Counted from the stretch's first letter, positions 16,386 to 25,329 are shown. The stretch is DNA of 44,075 nucleotides from Bacteroidales bacterium M6 (GCA_001689485.1 LUJQ01000029.1:19177-63251); one strand, 5' to 3'. Translations and numbers: made by a program. Notes: a model not told the origin generated them from the letters alone.

Positions 16386-16479
16386 CTCCCCCGCTTCAGC
16401 CGGGGTGAGGCGCTATCTTTTTATTGTACCATCGTAATATCAATCACGCGCTGCCGACGCGGCGCAAAAACAACCCCGG
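16386..16479 (+). promoter_or_regulatory. Structured greA leader with alternative pairings
   Basis: A CCCCG/CGGGG hairpin (16389-16393 with 16401-16405) is followed by a CTTTTT run 12 nt later. The same strand CCGGGGT (16400-16406) can instead pair with ACCCCGG (16473-16479), enclosing a GCGCTGC/GCGGCGC stem (16447-16464). Mutually exclusive stems are what an attenuator would need; function is not shown. Confidence 0.35.
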
Positions 16480-16500
16480 TAATCATAAAAAAGAAATATC

Positions 16501-16971
16501 ATGGCACTCACCTACATGACAAAAGACGGCTATAAGAAAAAAATGGAAGAAATAGCCTATCTTGAAAGCGTGGAACGCCCCCGCATCTCGGCAGCCATAG
16601 CCGAAGCACGCGATAAAGGGGACCTTTCCGAAAACTCCGAATACGATGCCGCCAAAGAGGCGCAGGGCATGCTCGAAATGAAAATAGCGAAGCTCAAGGA
16701 CCTCGTTGCCAATGCACGCATCATCGACGAAAGCAAGCTCAACGCCGACGAAGTCAACATCCTTTCAAAGGTAAAAATCAAAAACGCAAGCAACGGCATG
16801 AGCGTGGAATACACCATCGTGGCCGATTCCGAAGCCAACCTACGCGAAAAGAAAATCGGGGCTTCCACCCCGATTGCCAAGGGCCTTCTCGGCCACAAGG
16901 TCGGCGATACGGTCGAAATCCGCGTTCCCGCCGGTCTGATGAAATTCGAAATCGAATCAATATCGATTTGA
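16501..16971 (+). CDS. greA: Transcription elongation factor GreA
   Basis: A 156-residue GreA, which enters the RNA polymerase secondary channel and stimulates cleavage of backtracked transcripts. The N-terminal coiled coil (about residues 10-75) carries the tip motif DKGDLSENSEYDAAKE with the acidic residues that coordinate the catalytic magnesium. The C-terminal FKBP-like domain ends with the conserved SPIAKGLLGHKVGD-like stretch (here STPIAKGLLGHKVGDTVEI). Own promoter with a structured leader; the HIT gene begins 91 nt later. Confidence 0.96.
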   Translation: MALTYMTKDGYKKKMEEIAYLESVERPRISAAIAEARDKGDLSENSEYDAAKEAQGMLEMKIAKLKDLVANARIIDESKLNADEVNILSKVKIKNASNGMSVEYTIVADSEANLREKKIGASTPIAKGLLGHKVGDTVEIRVPAGLMKFEIESISI

Positions 16972-17009
16972 AACGGATAAATCGTAATAATTGTTTTTTT
17001 GCATTTTTT

Positions 17010-17034
17010 AGAGACGGGATGCCATCCCGTCTCT
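17010..17034. repeat. Dispersed palindrome, copy 1 (AGAGACGGGAT/ATCCCGTCTCT)
   Basis: An 11-bp perfect palindromic hairpin with a GCC loop in the greA-HIT gap. A second copy with a one-base-different loop (AGC) lies at 29772-29794. This looks like a REP-type dispersed repeat, and may also terminate greA. Confidence 0.7.
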
Positions 17035-17062
17035 ACGGATTAAGGAAGTTATAACTATCATT

Positions 17063-17458
17063 ATGCCAAGCATATTCTCACGCATAGCAGCAGGTGAAAT
17101 CCCTTCATACAAGGTGGCCGAGGATGCCTGCCATTTCGCCTTTCTCGACATCAGCCCGGTGCATCCGGGCCATGTGCTTGTAATCCCCAAAAAAGAGGTC
17201 GACTATATTTTCGACCTTTCCGACGAGGACTACGCATCGCTCATGCTTTTTGCGAAACGCGTTGCAAAAGCAATAAAAAAAGCCATCCCCTGCACCAAGG
17301 TCGGTGTGACGGTTATCGGATTGGACGTGCCGCACACCCACGTGCACCTCGTACCGATGGACAAAGGCGCCGACATGAACTTCTGCGCTCCAAAGCTCAC
17401 CCTCCCCGAAGAGGAGATGAAGGAAATCGCATCCAAAATCGCATCATGTTTCGAGTAA
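17063..17458 (+). CDS. HIT family (HINT-type) nucleotide phosphoramidase
   Basis: A 131-residue protein with the histidine triad HTHVHLVPMD at about residues 92-101 and the N-terminal SIFSRIAAGEIPSYKVAED typical of HINT/PKCI-type members. These enzymes hydrolyse AMP-N phosphoramidates such as aminoacyl-adenylates; the cellular role in bacteria is unclear. Normal length. The stop at 17456-17458 lies 8 nt before the start chosen for the next gene, so they are likely co-transcribed. Confidence 0.92.
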   Translation: MPSIFSRIAAGEIPSYKVAEDACHFAFLDISPVHPGHVLVIPKKEVDYIFDLSDEDYASLMLFAKRVAKAIKKAIPCTKVGVTVIGLDVPHTHVHLVPMDKGADMNFCAPKLTLPEEEMKEIASKIASCFE

Positions 17459-17466
17459 TCCCAGCC

Positions 17467-18582
17467 ATGAAAGCCACCATCTTCACCCGGCACTTTAAAG
17501 AAGCCGCAGCAGCGGCTGCCGCCATCCTGATTCTCGGAAGCTGTTCCGACAAGAAATGGCAGGCCGAAGGCACCGTTGCCGGAGGCGCCGACAAATCACT
17601 GGTTCTCGAAGCACCCAACGGCTATGGTGGATGGTATCCCGTAGATACAGTAACCATAAGCCCCGACGGCGCGTTCAAAGTGAAAGGGGAACCGGCCGGG
17701 CATCCCGAAATCTACCGTCTTACCCTGGGTAAGGAATCGGTATATTTCCCTGTCGACAGCCTGGAATGCATCAACATCACAGCCGACGCATCGGCATTCG
17801 GAACCGCCTACACACTCACCGGGTCGGAATCAGCCGAAAAGATGCAACAGGTCAACGACGCCATTGCCAAAGTTGTGAAGGAGCACGGCGAACAGGCCGT
17901 GGCCTACGACCCCGAACTCAAACGCATGTTGGCCGAAACCATCCTGCGCGACCCCTCCGGGATAGTGGCCTACTACACCATTTTCCGCCGTGTAGGCAAC
18001 ACACTGCTATTCAATCCCGATGAGAAATCCGACCTACGTATGATCGGAGCCGTGGCAAACGCCTTTGCCAACAGCCGTCCCGACGACCCACGCACCAGAT
18101 TTTTGGCACAACTTTACATCTCAAACCGTAAAAACAACGGCCTGTATAACCCCGCCGACACAATCGTGGCACAGGAAATACGCCTGCCGGAAATCGCCCT
18201 GCTCGATAAGGACGGCAAACGCCGAAGCCTTTCGGAAGTAACCGACCAAGGAAAAGTCGTGGTGCTCAATTTCACCGCCTACGGTGCCGAAGCCTCCCCG
18301 GCATTCAACCTGGAACTGGCCAAGGTCTACGACGCGCATAAGGCCGAAGGGCTTGAAATCTACCAGGTCTCGGTCGACGATGACGAATTCCTTTGGAAAC
18401 AGGCTGCACGCAACCTGCCGTGGATCACAGTCTACAACTCCCCCAAGGATGGCGCCGAAACCCTGTTGAAATACAACGTCGGGCAAATCCCTGCAACCTA
18501 CGTCATCAACCGCAACGGCGAACTGGTAGAGCGTGTCCCCGACGTAACCAAACTCGAAACAACCGTGCGCCGTTACCTCTGA
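17467..18582 (+). CDS. DUF4369/TlpA-like lipoprotein with a thioredoxin fold but no CxxC
   Basis: A 371-residue exported lipoprotein: short basic start, hydrophobic stretch, and LILGSC lipobox around residue 20. The N-terminal half resembles DUF4369 (TVAGGADKSLVLEAPNGYGGWYPVDTV...), the C-terminal half (about 245-371) a TlpA/AhpC-TSA thioredoxin domain with the cis-proline IPATYVIN. The usual WCxxC is replaced by FTAYGAEAS (residues 269-277), with Ala274 and Ser277 at the cysteine positions, so it should not do thiol exchange. Start 17467 is preferred over 17446 because it gives a proper signal sequence and does not overlap the HIT gene. Confidence 0.8.
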   Translation: MKATIFTRHFKEAAAAAAAILILGSCSDKKWQAEGTVAGGADKSLVLEAPNGYGGWYPVDTVTISPDGAFKVKGEPAGHPEIYRLTLGKESVYFPVDSLECINITADASAFGTAYTLTGSESAEKMQQVNDAIAKVVKEHGEQAVAYDPELKRMLAETILRDPSGIVAYYTIFRRVGNTLLFNPDEKSDLRMIGAVANAFANSRPDDPRTRFLAQLYISNRKNNGLYNPADTIVAQEIRLPEIALLDKDGKRRSLSEVTDQGKVVVLNFTAYGAEASPAFNLELAKVYDAHKAEGLEIYQVSVDDDEFLWKQAARNLPWITVYNSPKDGAETLLKYNVGQIPATYVINRNGELVERVPDVTKLETTVRRYL

Positions 18583-18629
18583 GCCATAGTAAAGACAATT
18601 CACAACAGCTGCTTTAACAGCTTCAACAC

Positions 18630-19664
18630 ATGGGAACAAGCAACATAAAAGTGTCGGTAGTGGTGACAACCTATAACCAGGAAGCCACCATTGCCCGCAC
18701 GCTTGACTCCATCCTGATGCAGCAATGCGGATTTCCCTTCGAAATATGCCTGAGCGACGACTGCTCCACCGACGGCACTCCGCGGATATGCAGCGAATAT
18801 GCCTCGCAACATCCCGGCATAATCCGCTATCACCGCAACGAAACCAACCGAGGATGCCGCGACAACTATTTTGACACACTACTTCGGTGCCAAGGGGAAT
18901 ATATCGCCGATTGCGCAGGCGATGACTACTGGACTGACCCGCACAAACTAAGCAAACAGACCGCAGTGCTTGATTCAGACCAAGGCATAACCCTCGTACA
19001 TACCAACTGGGAATATCGCGATTCGACATCAGGCGCTATCTCCCCGTCCGACCCACACGGAGAGCGTGCACCCTATCTGAACAAAGTTTCCGGCCCGGGC
19101 AGCCTGTTCATCCCCGTGCTGCAACACAAGGCGCACTCCATCATACACCTCTGCACAGCGATGTATCGCAAAGATGTGTTTACACGTGCCTATGCCGCCG
19201 ACCCCTATCTTTTCCGACACAACGAATTCCCCTGCGAGGATTTCCAGCTGATGGTAGTTTACGCACAGGCAGGGAAGATTGCCTATTTGCCCGATGTCAC
19301 AATGCACTACAGCGTAGGGCACACATCGGTATCCTCACAAGATAACCACCTGAAAACATTCGATTTCTATATCGGCTCACTCAAACTCACCATTTATCTT
19401 GCCGAGAAGTACGATGTACCGCCCACGGAACTGGCCGGGACTTACCGCAACTTCACTTCGTTCCTGTTCTCACAGGCATATCTCGCCCACGACAAAACGC
19501 GCATTGACGCACTTCGTTCCATCATCGACAGGAAAAAACTGCCTCTTTCCCTGAAAAGCCGCATACTCATCCCCACAACAGCCACACATCTGTCATGGGA
19601 AACCGGCATCAGGCTCAAAAAGGCCGTGTATTCCCTAAAAAACCTCCTCAACAGGCAACCATAG
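18630..19664 (+). CDS. Glycosyltransferase family 2
   Basis: A 344-residue GT-A fold transferase. It starts with VSVVVTTYNQEATIARTLDSIL, has the nucleotide-binding SDDCSTDGT at about residues 49-57 and the DxD-type AGDDYWTDP near 97, and the later acceptor-side motif CEDFQLM. No membrane segments; cytosolic or membrane-peripheral. The nucleotide sugar and acceptor cannot be predicted. First of three glycosyltransferases in 4.5 kb; the next begins 11 nt after its stop. Confidence 0.88.
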   Translation: MGTSNIKVSVVVTTYNQEATIARTLDSILMQQCGFPFEICLSDDCSTDGTPRICSEYASQHPGIIRYHRNETNRGCRDNYFDTLLRCQGEYIADCAGDDYWTDPHKLSKQTAVLDSDQGITLVHTNWEYRDSTSGAISPSDPHGERAPYLNKVSGPGSLFIPVLQHKAHSIIHLCTAMYRKDVFTRAYAADPYLFRHNEFPCEDFQLMVVYAQAGKIAYLPDVTMHYSVGHTSVSSQDNHLKTFDFYIGSLKLTIYLAEKYDVPPTELAGTYRNFTSFLFSQAYLAHDKTRIDALRSIIDRKKLPLSLKSRILIPTTATHLSWETGIRLKKAVYSLKNLLNRQP

Positions 19665-19675
19665 CGTCAAACAAC

Positions 19676-20848
19676 ATGGCCGCGAAAAACCAATCATGCA
19701 TATTGTTCGTCACATCCCACAACCCATGGGGCACAGGGGGCGGCTGCACAGCCACCCGCCTGTATCTCGATGCCATCATGGAACTATACCCTGACGACAA
19801 TATCGACTTATGCATTTACTCCGATTTCGAACTCTTCATCCCCCTTGAAATCCGGCAGGATTGCAATTGCACAATCCATCTCGCAGGATCACGTCCGGCC
19901 TTTGACAAATTCAAAAGCCTGATTAACGGACAAATGCACCGTCATCAGCATATAGCCGAAAAACTCCTAGACGAAAACCGCTACCGCTTCTGCTTTTTCG
20001 ACAAAAGCCACATCGCAGGCACACTTTGCAGATATGCGCATCACGCCAACCGTACACCGGTTGCAACCCTGCACCACAATTACGAACCCGACTACTTCAA
20101 ATATGAAACCGGTGGACGGATATTCAAAGCCGCGTTCTTGCATCATGTTAAACGGCTGGAAAAACAAGCTTTCAGAAATTCCGATATCAACCTGTTCCTG
20201 TCGGAAGATGACAAGACACAATACGAACAGACTTACGGCATACCTGACGGTAAATCGGCTGTAACCGGACTGTTTGAAAAATCCCACATGCCCCCTTCAG
20301 CACCGGCTAGGAGCCTCAAGGGGAAGCACATAATTATCACAGGATCGCTTAACAACCTACAGAATCTCGACGGGGTAAGGCATTTCATCACCCACATCTA
20401 TCCCGTCTTGCCTGATTCATACAGGGTCACTATAGCCGGACAGTCGCCCCTGCCGGAAATCTACGGGTTGTGCAACGGGAAAAACAATATCACGGTCATC
20501 CCCTCCCCTCCCGACATCGCCGCATTGACCAGGGATGCAAACCTGTTTTTGTGTCCCACCAGGGTAGGAAGCGGGATAAAAATCCGAATTACCGACGGGC
20601 TGAAAGCCGGTTTGCCGGTAATCACTCATAGCGTTTCAGCCCGTGGGTACGGTGATATGATACGCGCAGGGGTGATGAAATCCTACACAACACCGAAAGA
20701 GTTCATAAACGCCCTGTCCGATATTGACAATAAAATCTCCACAGGGGAACTCTCCCCTGAAAAAATACAGCAAACTTATGCCACCGTTTTTAATCGTAAA
20801 AACGGGTTGAAACGTCTTAAAGATGCACTCGATTCAATAAGGGGGTGA
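19676..20848 (+). CDS. Glycosyltransferase family 4-like (GT-B)
   Basis: A 390-residue GT-B protein. The N-terminus FVTSHNPWGTGGGCTATRLYLDAI is the acceptor-domain glycine loop; the C-terminal domain has IIITGSLNNLQNLDGVRHFITHIYPVLP and the donor-site region FLCPTRVGSGIKIRITDGLKAGLPVITH with the glutamate often found in EX7E replaced in part. I chose the ATG at 19676 because the longer frame from 19595 overlaps the preceding glycosyltransferase and encodes no conserved residues. Likely adds a sugar to a surface glycan together with its neighbours. Confidence 0.82.
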   Translation: MAAKNQSCILFVTSHNPWGTGGGCTATRLYLDAIMELYPDDNIDLCIYSDFELFIPLEIRQDCNCTIHLAGSRPAFDKFKSLINGQMHRHQHIAEKLLDENRYRFCFFDKSHIAGTLCRYAHHANRTPVATLHHNYEPDYFKYETGGRIFKAAFLHHVKRLEKQAFRNSDINLFLSEDDKTQYEQTYGIPDGKSAVTGLFEKSHMPPSAPARSLKGKHIIITGSLNNLQNLDGVRHFITHIYPVLPDSYRVTIAGQSPLPEIYGLCNGKNNITVIPSPPDIAALTRDANLFLCPTRVGSGIKIRITDGLKAGLPVITHSVSARGYGDMIRAGVMKSYTTPKEFINALSDIDNKISTGELSPEKIQQTYATVFNRKNGLKRLKDALDSIRG

Positions 20849-20903
20849 TTTTAAGAAAACCTTTCATAAGATACCCTCTTGACCACCGATAATCAAACCG
20901 ATC

Positions 20904-22115
20904 ATGAAAAAAACATTATTCACCCTGATAATGGCGGCCATGGCCTGCAGCGGCGCATCCGCCCAGGAAAACTATAACGGGGCCGGGAACGGAGCCTCAT
21001 TTTCCCTCCTGCCCGACCGACGCGCAACCCTTAGGCTGAAAGCCCCCGAAGGTCACAAGGTAACAGCATTCGCCACTTTCGCACCTGGCACATTGGTGGA
21101 GATGGCCTATAACGACTCGCTGCAAGCCTACGAATACACCACACCGGAACCGGTTTCGCCCGACTTCCACACCTACAAGTTCTTTCTCGACGGAGTAGGT
21201 TTCACCGATCCTGACAACGTGCACACCGTTCGCGATGTGACCTGGCAGCACAACTTCGTGCTACCAAAGGGTGACGGCAACGACAACGCAACCCTGATGA
21301 GTGTCAACGACGTGCCACACGGCTCGCTGACCGACGTGTGGTATTACTCACCATCCGAAAAGAAAAACCGCCGCATGAACGTCTACCTCCCGGCAGGATA
21401 TTTCACCGACGAAGACAAACGCTACCCGGTGCTGTATCTGCTTCACGGCATGGGCGGCGACGAGGATGCATGGGTGATGCTCGGACGCGCACCACAGATT
21501 CTCGACAACCTTATCGCCCGAGGCAAAGCCGAGCCGATGATTGTGGTTATCCCCAACGGGGTAATCGACGTTGATGCCGCAGCCGGCAAAGGCACTGCCG
21601 GACTGGTGCAGCCTAAAGCCGAATTCCCACGACTATTCTCCGGGGAATACGAGATGGCGTTCCCGGAAATCGTAAACTTCGTCGACAGCACATTCCGCAC
21701 CCGTCCTGACCGCGCACACCGTGCCATTGCCGGGCTGTCGATGGGTGGCTACAACTCCGCCAACATCTCGCGCCAGTATCCCGACCTGTTCGATTACGTA
21801 GGTCTTTTCTCTGCCGCCACCATCGAATCGGTAACCACCGGCGACAACCTGCAACGCTTCCTTCCGGGCGACAAACGCAACGGGCCGATTTTCCGCGATT
21901 TCGACAAAAAACTCAAAACCCAGTTCGCCAAGAACCCGAAACTTTATTGGATTGCCATAGGCACCGACGATTTCCTCTACGATACCAATAAATCCTACCG
22001 TGCCACACTCGACGCGGCAGGCTACCCCTACACTTACTACGAAACTCCCGGAGGTCACACCTGGGCAAACTGGCGCGACTACCTGATCAAATTCACCCCG
22101 CTGCTGTTCAAGTAA
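20904..22115 (+). CDS. Exported carbohydrate esterase (CE1/esterase D-like) with N-terminal E-set domain
   Basis: A 403-residue secreted protein with a signal peptide (MKKTLFTLIMAAMACSGASA). Residues about 30-125 form an immunoglobulin-like E-set module as in CE1 feruloyl and acetyl xylan esterases; the rest is an alpha/beta hydrolase: VLYLLHGMGGDEDAW oxyanion region, nucleophile Ser279 in GLSMGGY, acid in GTDDFLYD and histidine in GGHTWANW. Probably removes acyl or feruloyl groups from plant polysaccharide, or an acyl group from a glycan. It sits between glycosyltransferase genes rather than in a visible SusC/D locus. Confidence 0.85.
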   Translation: MKKTLFTLIMAAMACSGASAQENYNGAGNGASFSLLPDRRATLRLKAPEGHKVTAFATFAPGTLVEMAYNDSLQAYEYTTPEPVSPDFHTYKFFLDGVGFTDPDNVHTVRDVTWQHNFVLPKGDGNDNATLMSVNDVPHGSLTDVWYYSPSEKKNRRMNVYLPAGYFTDEDKRYPVLYLLHGMGGDEDAWVMLGRAPQILDNLIARGKAEPMIVVIPNGVIDVDAAAGKGTAGLVQPKAEFPRLFSGEYEMAFPEIVNFVDSTFRTRPDRAHRAIAGLSMGGYNSANISRQYPDLFDYVGLFSAATIESVTTGDNLQRFLPGDKRNGPIFRDFDKKLKTQFAKNPKLYWIAIGTDDFLYDTNKSYRATLDAAGYPYTYYETPGGHTWANWRDYLIKFTPLLFK

Positions 22116-22136
22116 CCGGCTTCCCACGCAAACCCC

Positions 22137-23066
22137 ATGGCAGAAACAATTCAGCAGATAACGATAATAATCCCCGTCCATAACAGGGCGGGGATTGTCG
22201 GCAAGACACTCGAAAGTATCAGGCAACAATCGTTCAGGCCATTGTCGGTGATACTGGTTGACAACAACTCGACCGACAACACTCACGAGCTGCTCCGCCA
22301 ATGGAAGGCTGCAGTTGAAGCACCCGACATGCAGGTCACAGTCACATCCGAATCCATTCCGGGGGCAACCGCCGCACGCAACCGTGGGCTTGGCCTGGCA
22401 ACCACCCCGTATGTGATGTTTTTCGACAGCGACGACATTATGGCACCCAACCATGTGGAACGTGCCATGAACGCATTCCGGCAACACCCGTCGGCCGACA
22501 TCATAGGATGGGACTGCGGCATCAACACCATATCCGGCAAACATATAACACGGGGATTCTACACCGCCGACCTGATATGGAACTGTATAATGTTCGGCTC
22601 CATGGCCACACAACGCTACGCCATGCGTACCTCGTTTGCCCGCCAGGCCGGCGGATGGGATAACGATATGCCGGGGTGGAACGATATAGAATTCGGCATA
22701 CGCCTGCTATTGCAGCAGCCTGTGATTATCAAGGCAGGAGATGCCATTACCGTCGAAACCTACCGGCACCCTCAGTCAATCACTGGGACCACATTCTCAT
22801 CCACGCCATGGAAATGGGAAAAAGCGCTCGACACAATCGAAAGCAACCTCCCCTCGAAAAGGACACGGCGATATGTGCAGCTGCGGCGGGCAATCCTAGC
22901 AGGCGATTATGCCCACGAAGGGGCGCGGCAGGAAGCCTCACGGCTGATGGCAAAGGTGGTTGACAAAGAAAAATGCCCTTTCTACCGCACCCTCTACCGC
23001 CTAACATACTTCTACAACTCCCATGGGGGCAGAGGCACAGCCCGCCTATTGCGCCTGCTGTTCTGA
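22137..23066 (+). CDS. Glycosyltransferase family 2
   Basis: A 309-residue GT-A transferase with QITIIIPVHNRAGIVGKTLESIRQQ, DNNSTDNT and the DxD-type FFDSDDIM at about residues 97-104, then a WNDIEFGIRLL acceptor-side helix. No membrane segments. It follows the esterase by 21 nt and is probably in the same transcript. Donor and acceptor unknown. Confidence 0.88.
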   Translation: MAETIQQITIIIPVHNRAGIVGKTLESIRQQSFRPLSVILVDNNSTDNTHELLRQWKAAVEAPDMQVTVTSESIPGATAARNRGLGLATTPYVMFFDSDDIMAPNHVERAMNAFRQHPSADIIGWDCGINTISGKHITRGFYTADLIWNCIMFGSMATQRYAMRTSFARQAGGWDNDMPGWNDIEFGIRLLLQQPVIIKAGDAITVETYRHPQSITGTTFSSTPWKWEKALDTIESNLPSKRTRRYVQLRRAILAGDYAHEGARQEASRLMAKVVDKEKCPFYRTLYRLTYFYNSHGGRGTARLLRLLF

Positions 23067-23088
23067 TGCGTTTATCAAGGATTTTTCG

Positions 23089-23096
23089 TAACTTTG
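23089..23096 (+). promoter_or_regulatory. parE -7 element
   Basis: TAACTTTG, with no good -33 partner. It covers the longer candidate start (23094), so the true parE start must be further in, at 23124. Confidence 0.55.
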
Positions 23097-23123
23097 TGTG
23101 TCATAAACCCCTCGAACGATTCC

Positions 23124-25112
23124 ATGAACGAAACCCTCGATTTTAACGCAACCGACAACATAGTTCCCGAAAACGAACCATCAACCACCCCCGAACCTGC
23201 GGCAGCAGCCTATAAGGAGGAGGATATCAGAACCCTTGACTGGCGCGAACACATCCGCCTGCGTCCCGGCATGTATATCGGCAAGCTCGGCGACGGTTCG
23301 TATAACGACGACGGAATCTACGTGTTGCTAAAAGAGGTGCTCGACAACGCCATCGACGAGTATATGATGGGGTTCGGACGCCAGATTACTGTCGATGTCG
23401 ACGAGACATCCGTAACCGTTCGCGACTACGGCCGCGGAATCCCCCTCGGCAAACTCATCGATGTGGCATCGAAAATGAACACCGGGGCGAAATACGATTC
23501 CAAGGCATTTAAAAAATCGGTGGGGTTGAACGGCGTAGGTATAAAGGCTGTCAATGCCCTCTCCACCTCGTTCATTATCCAAAGTAACCGCGACGGGATG
23601 ATGTGCCGCGCGGAATTCCAACGTGGCGAACTCATATCACAGTCGGGCGAAACCCCGACCGACGAGCCAAACGGCACGTTCGTGCGATTCACTCCAGACA
23701 ACACCATCTTCCGCGACTACCACTACAACGACGATTTCATAGTCACCCTCCTTAAAAACTACACCTACCTGAACACGGGGCTTGCCATCGTGTTCAACGG
23801 ACGCAGGTTTATCTCACGCAATGGGTTGCTCGACCTGCTCCGCGCCAACATGACCAAAGACCCCCTCTACCCCATCATACACCTGAAAGGGGAGGATATA
23901 GAAATCGCCATCACCCACGCCAACCAATATGGCGAGGAATATTACTCCTTCGTCAACGGGCAGCACACCACCCAAGGGGGTACCCACCTGGCGGCATTCA
24001 AGGAGTCGGTGTCGAGAACCATAAAGGAATTCTTCAGCAAGAATTTCGAATATTCCGACATCCGCAACGGCATGATTGCCGCAGTGTCGGTGAAGGTCGA
24101 AGAACCTGTGTTCGAGTCACAGACAAAAACCAAGCTCGGCTCGCGCGACATGGGGCCCGACGGCCCGACCGTGGCAAAATTCATCAGCGACTTCCTCAAA
24201 AAGGAACTCGACAACTTCCTGCACAAGAATCTCGAGACATCCGAAATAATCCTGAAAAAAATCCAGGAAAGCGAGCGCGAACGCAAGGCAATGGCCGGAG
24301 TGACGAAGCTTGCCCGCGAACGTGCCAAAAAAGTCAACCTCCATAACAGCAAACTCCGCGACTGCCGTGTGCACCTCAATGATGCCAAAGGCGATGAGGA
24401 CCGCAAACTCGCATCATCGATTTTCCTGACCGAGGGCGACTCCGCATCAGGTTCAATCACAAAAATACGCGATGTGGAAACACAGGCCGTGTTCTCCCTC
24501 CGGGGCAAACCGCTCAACTCATTCGGACTGACCCGCAAAGTGGTTTACGAAAACGAGGAATTCAACCTGTTGCAGGCCGCCCTCAACATAGAGGACGGAA
24601 TCGACGGCCTCCGCTACAACAACGTGATTATCGCGACGGATGCCGACGTCGACGGCATGCACATACGCCTGTTGCTCCTCACATTCTTCCTCCAGTTTTT
24701 CCCCGACCTCGTAAAGAAAGGGCATGTCTATGTGTTGCAGACCCCGCTTTTCCGAGTTCGCGACAAAAACGCCACCAAACGTGCAGGCAGGAAATCACGT
24801 GCAAAAAAAGAAGGGGATGACGACAACTCCGATTCCTCGACAGTCTACTGTTACTCTGACGAAGAGCGCATAGCGGCAATAGAGCGCTTCGGGGCAAACG
24901 CCGAAATAACCCGGTTCAAAGGTCTTGGTGAAATTTCGCCCGACGAATTCCGAGGATTCATCGGAGCCGACATGCGCCTTGACCGTGTAACCCTCCGCAA
25001 GGAGGACGGTGTTGCCTCCATCCTGGAATTCTACATGGGGAAAAACACCTCCGATCGTCAAAACTTCATCATCGACAACCTCGTTATCGAGGACGACTCA
25101 CAAATATCGTAA
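23124..25112 (+). CDS. parE: DNA topoisomerase IV subunit B
   Basis: A 662-residue type IIA topoisomerase ATPase subunit. GHKL motifs: RLRPGMYIG near residue 47, EVLDNAIDEY near 72, and DYGRGIPLG; the TOPRIM domain shows LTEGDSASGSI and TDADVDGMHIRLLLLTFF. The lysine-rich insert GRKSRAKKEGDDDNSDSS near residues 553-570 is an acidic/basic linker. ParE features are the short TOPRIM region without the GyrB insertion and the conserved Bacteroidales neighbourhood parE-coaD-S41 protease. parC is not in the window. Start set by the promoter position. It ends 7 nt before a heptanucleotide repeat array. Confidence 0.88.
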   Translation: MNETLDFNATDNIVPENEPSTTPEPAAAAYKEEDIRTLDWREHIRLRPGMYIGKLGDGSYNDDGIYVLLKEVLDNAIDEYMMGFGRQITVDVDETSVTVRDYGRGIPLGKLIDVASKMNTGAKYDSKAFKKSVGLNGVGIKAVNALSTSFIIQSNRDGMMCRAEFQRGELISQSGETPTDEPNGTFVRFTPDNTIFRDYHYNDDFIVTLLKNYTYLNTGLAIVFNGRRFISRNGLLDLLRANMTKDPLYPIIHLKGEDIEIAITHANQYGEEYYSFVNGQHTTQGGTHLAAFKESVSRTIKEFFSKNFEYSDIRNGMIAAVSVKVEEPVFESQTKTKLGSRDMGPDGPTVAKFISDFLKKELDNFLHKNLETSEIILKKIQESERERKAMAGVTKLARERAKKVNLHNSKLRDCRVHLNDAKGDEDRKLASSIFLTEGDSASGSITKIRDVETQAVFSLRGKPLNSFGLTRKVVYENEEFNLLQAALNIEDGIDGLRYNNVIIATDADVDGMHIRLLLLTFFLQFFPDLVKKGHVYVLQTPLFRVRDKNATKRAGRKSRAKKEGDDDNSDSSTVYCYSDEERIAAIERFGANAEITRFKGLGEISPDEFRGFIGADMRLDRVTLRKEDGVASILEFYMGKNTSDRQNFIIDNLVIEDDSQIS

Positions 25113-25119
25113 GACGGTT

Positions 25120-25147
25120 GTAAATTGTAAGTTGTAAGTTGTAAGCG
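25120..25147. repeat. Heptanucleotide repeat array, left arm, second locus
   Basis: GTAAATT GTAAGTT GTAAGTT GTAAGCG in tandem, 7 nt after the parE stop. It faces an inverted array at 25264-25319. It uses the same heptad as 10382-10413. Confidence 0.8.
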
Positions 25148-25263
25148 AAAAAACTATTTTTGCCCAATCCAAAACAAACCTTATCAACTAACGATAGTCT
25201 TATAAAATCAGACTAAGGCGACAGTCAAGCACCTACCAACCATCAGCCAACATACCATTCCCC

Positions 25264-25319
25264 CTTACAACTCTCAACTTATAACTTACAACTTTCAACT
25301 TTCAACTTATAACTTAACC
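25264..25319. repeat. Heptanucleotide repeat array, right arm, second locus (inverted)
   Basis: Eight heptads of the type CTTACAA, CTTATAA, CTTTCAA and CTCTCAA in tandem, ending 10 nt before the coaD start. The 116 nt between the two arms hold only a small TAGTCT/AGACTA hairpin. Confidence 0.8.
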
Positions 25320-25329
25320 CTTCCCACCC

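Larger units (their letters stand above)
16199..16500. other. 302-nt divergent intergenic region, prfB-greA
   Basis: Holds back-to-back promoters: minus-strand TAATTTTG (16273-16266) for prfB and plus-strand TTTG-N20-TAATTTTG (16316-16347) for greA, then a structured greA leader (16381-16480). No coding frame is seen. Confidence 0.75.

Noticed and set aside
18121..19029. A 302-codon minus-strand frame
   Set aside because: Antisense to the lipoprotein and glycosyltransferase genes; cysteine- and arginine-rich nonsense-like product.
21633..22613. A 326-codon minus-strand frame
   Set aside because: Spans the esterase-glycosyltransferase junction on the opposite strand and shows no domain.
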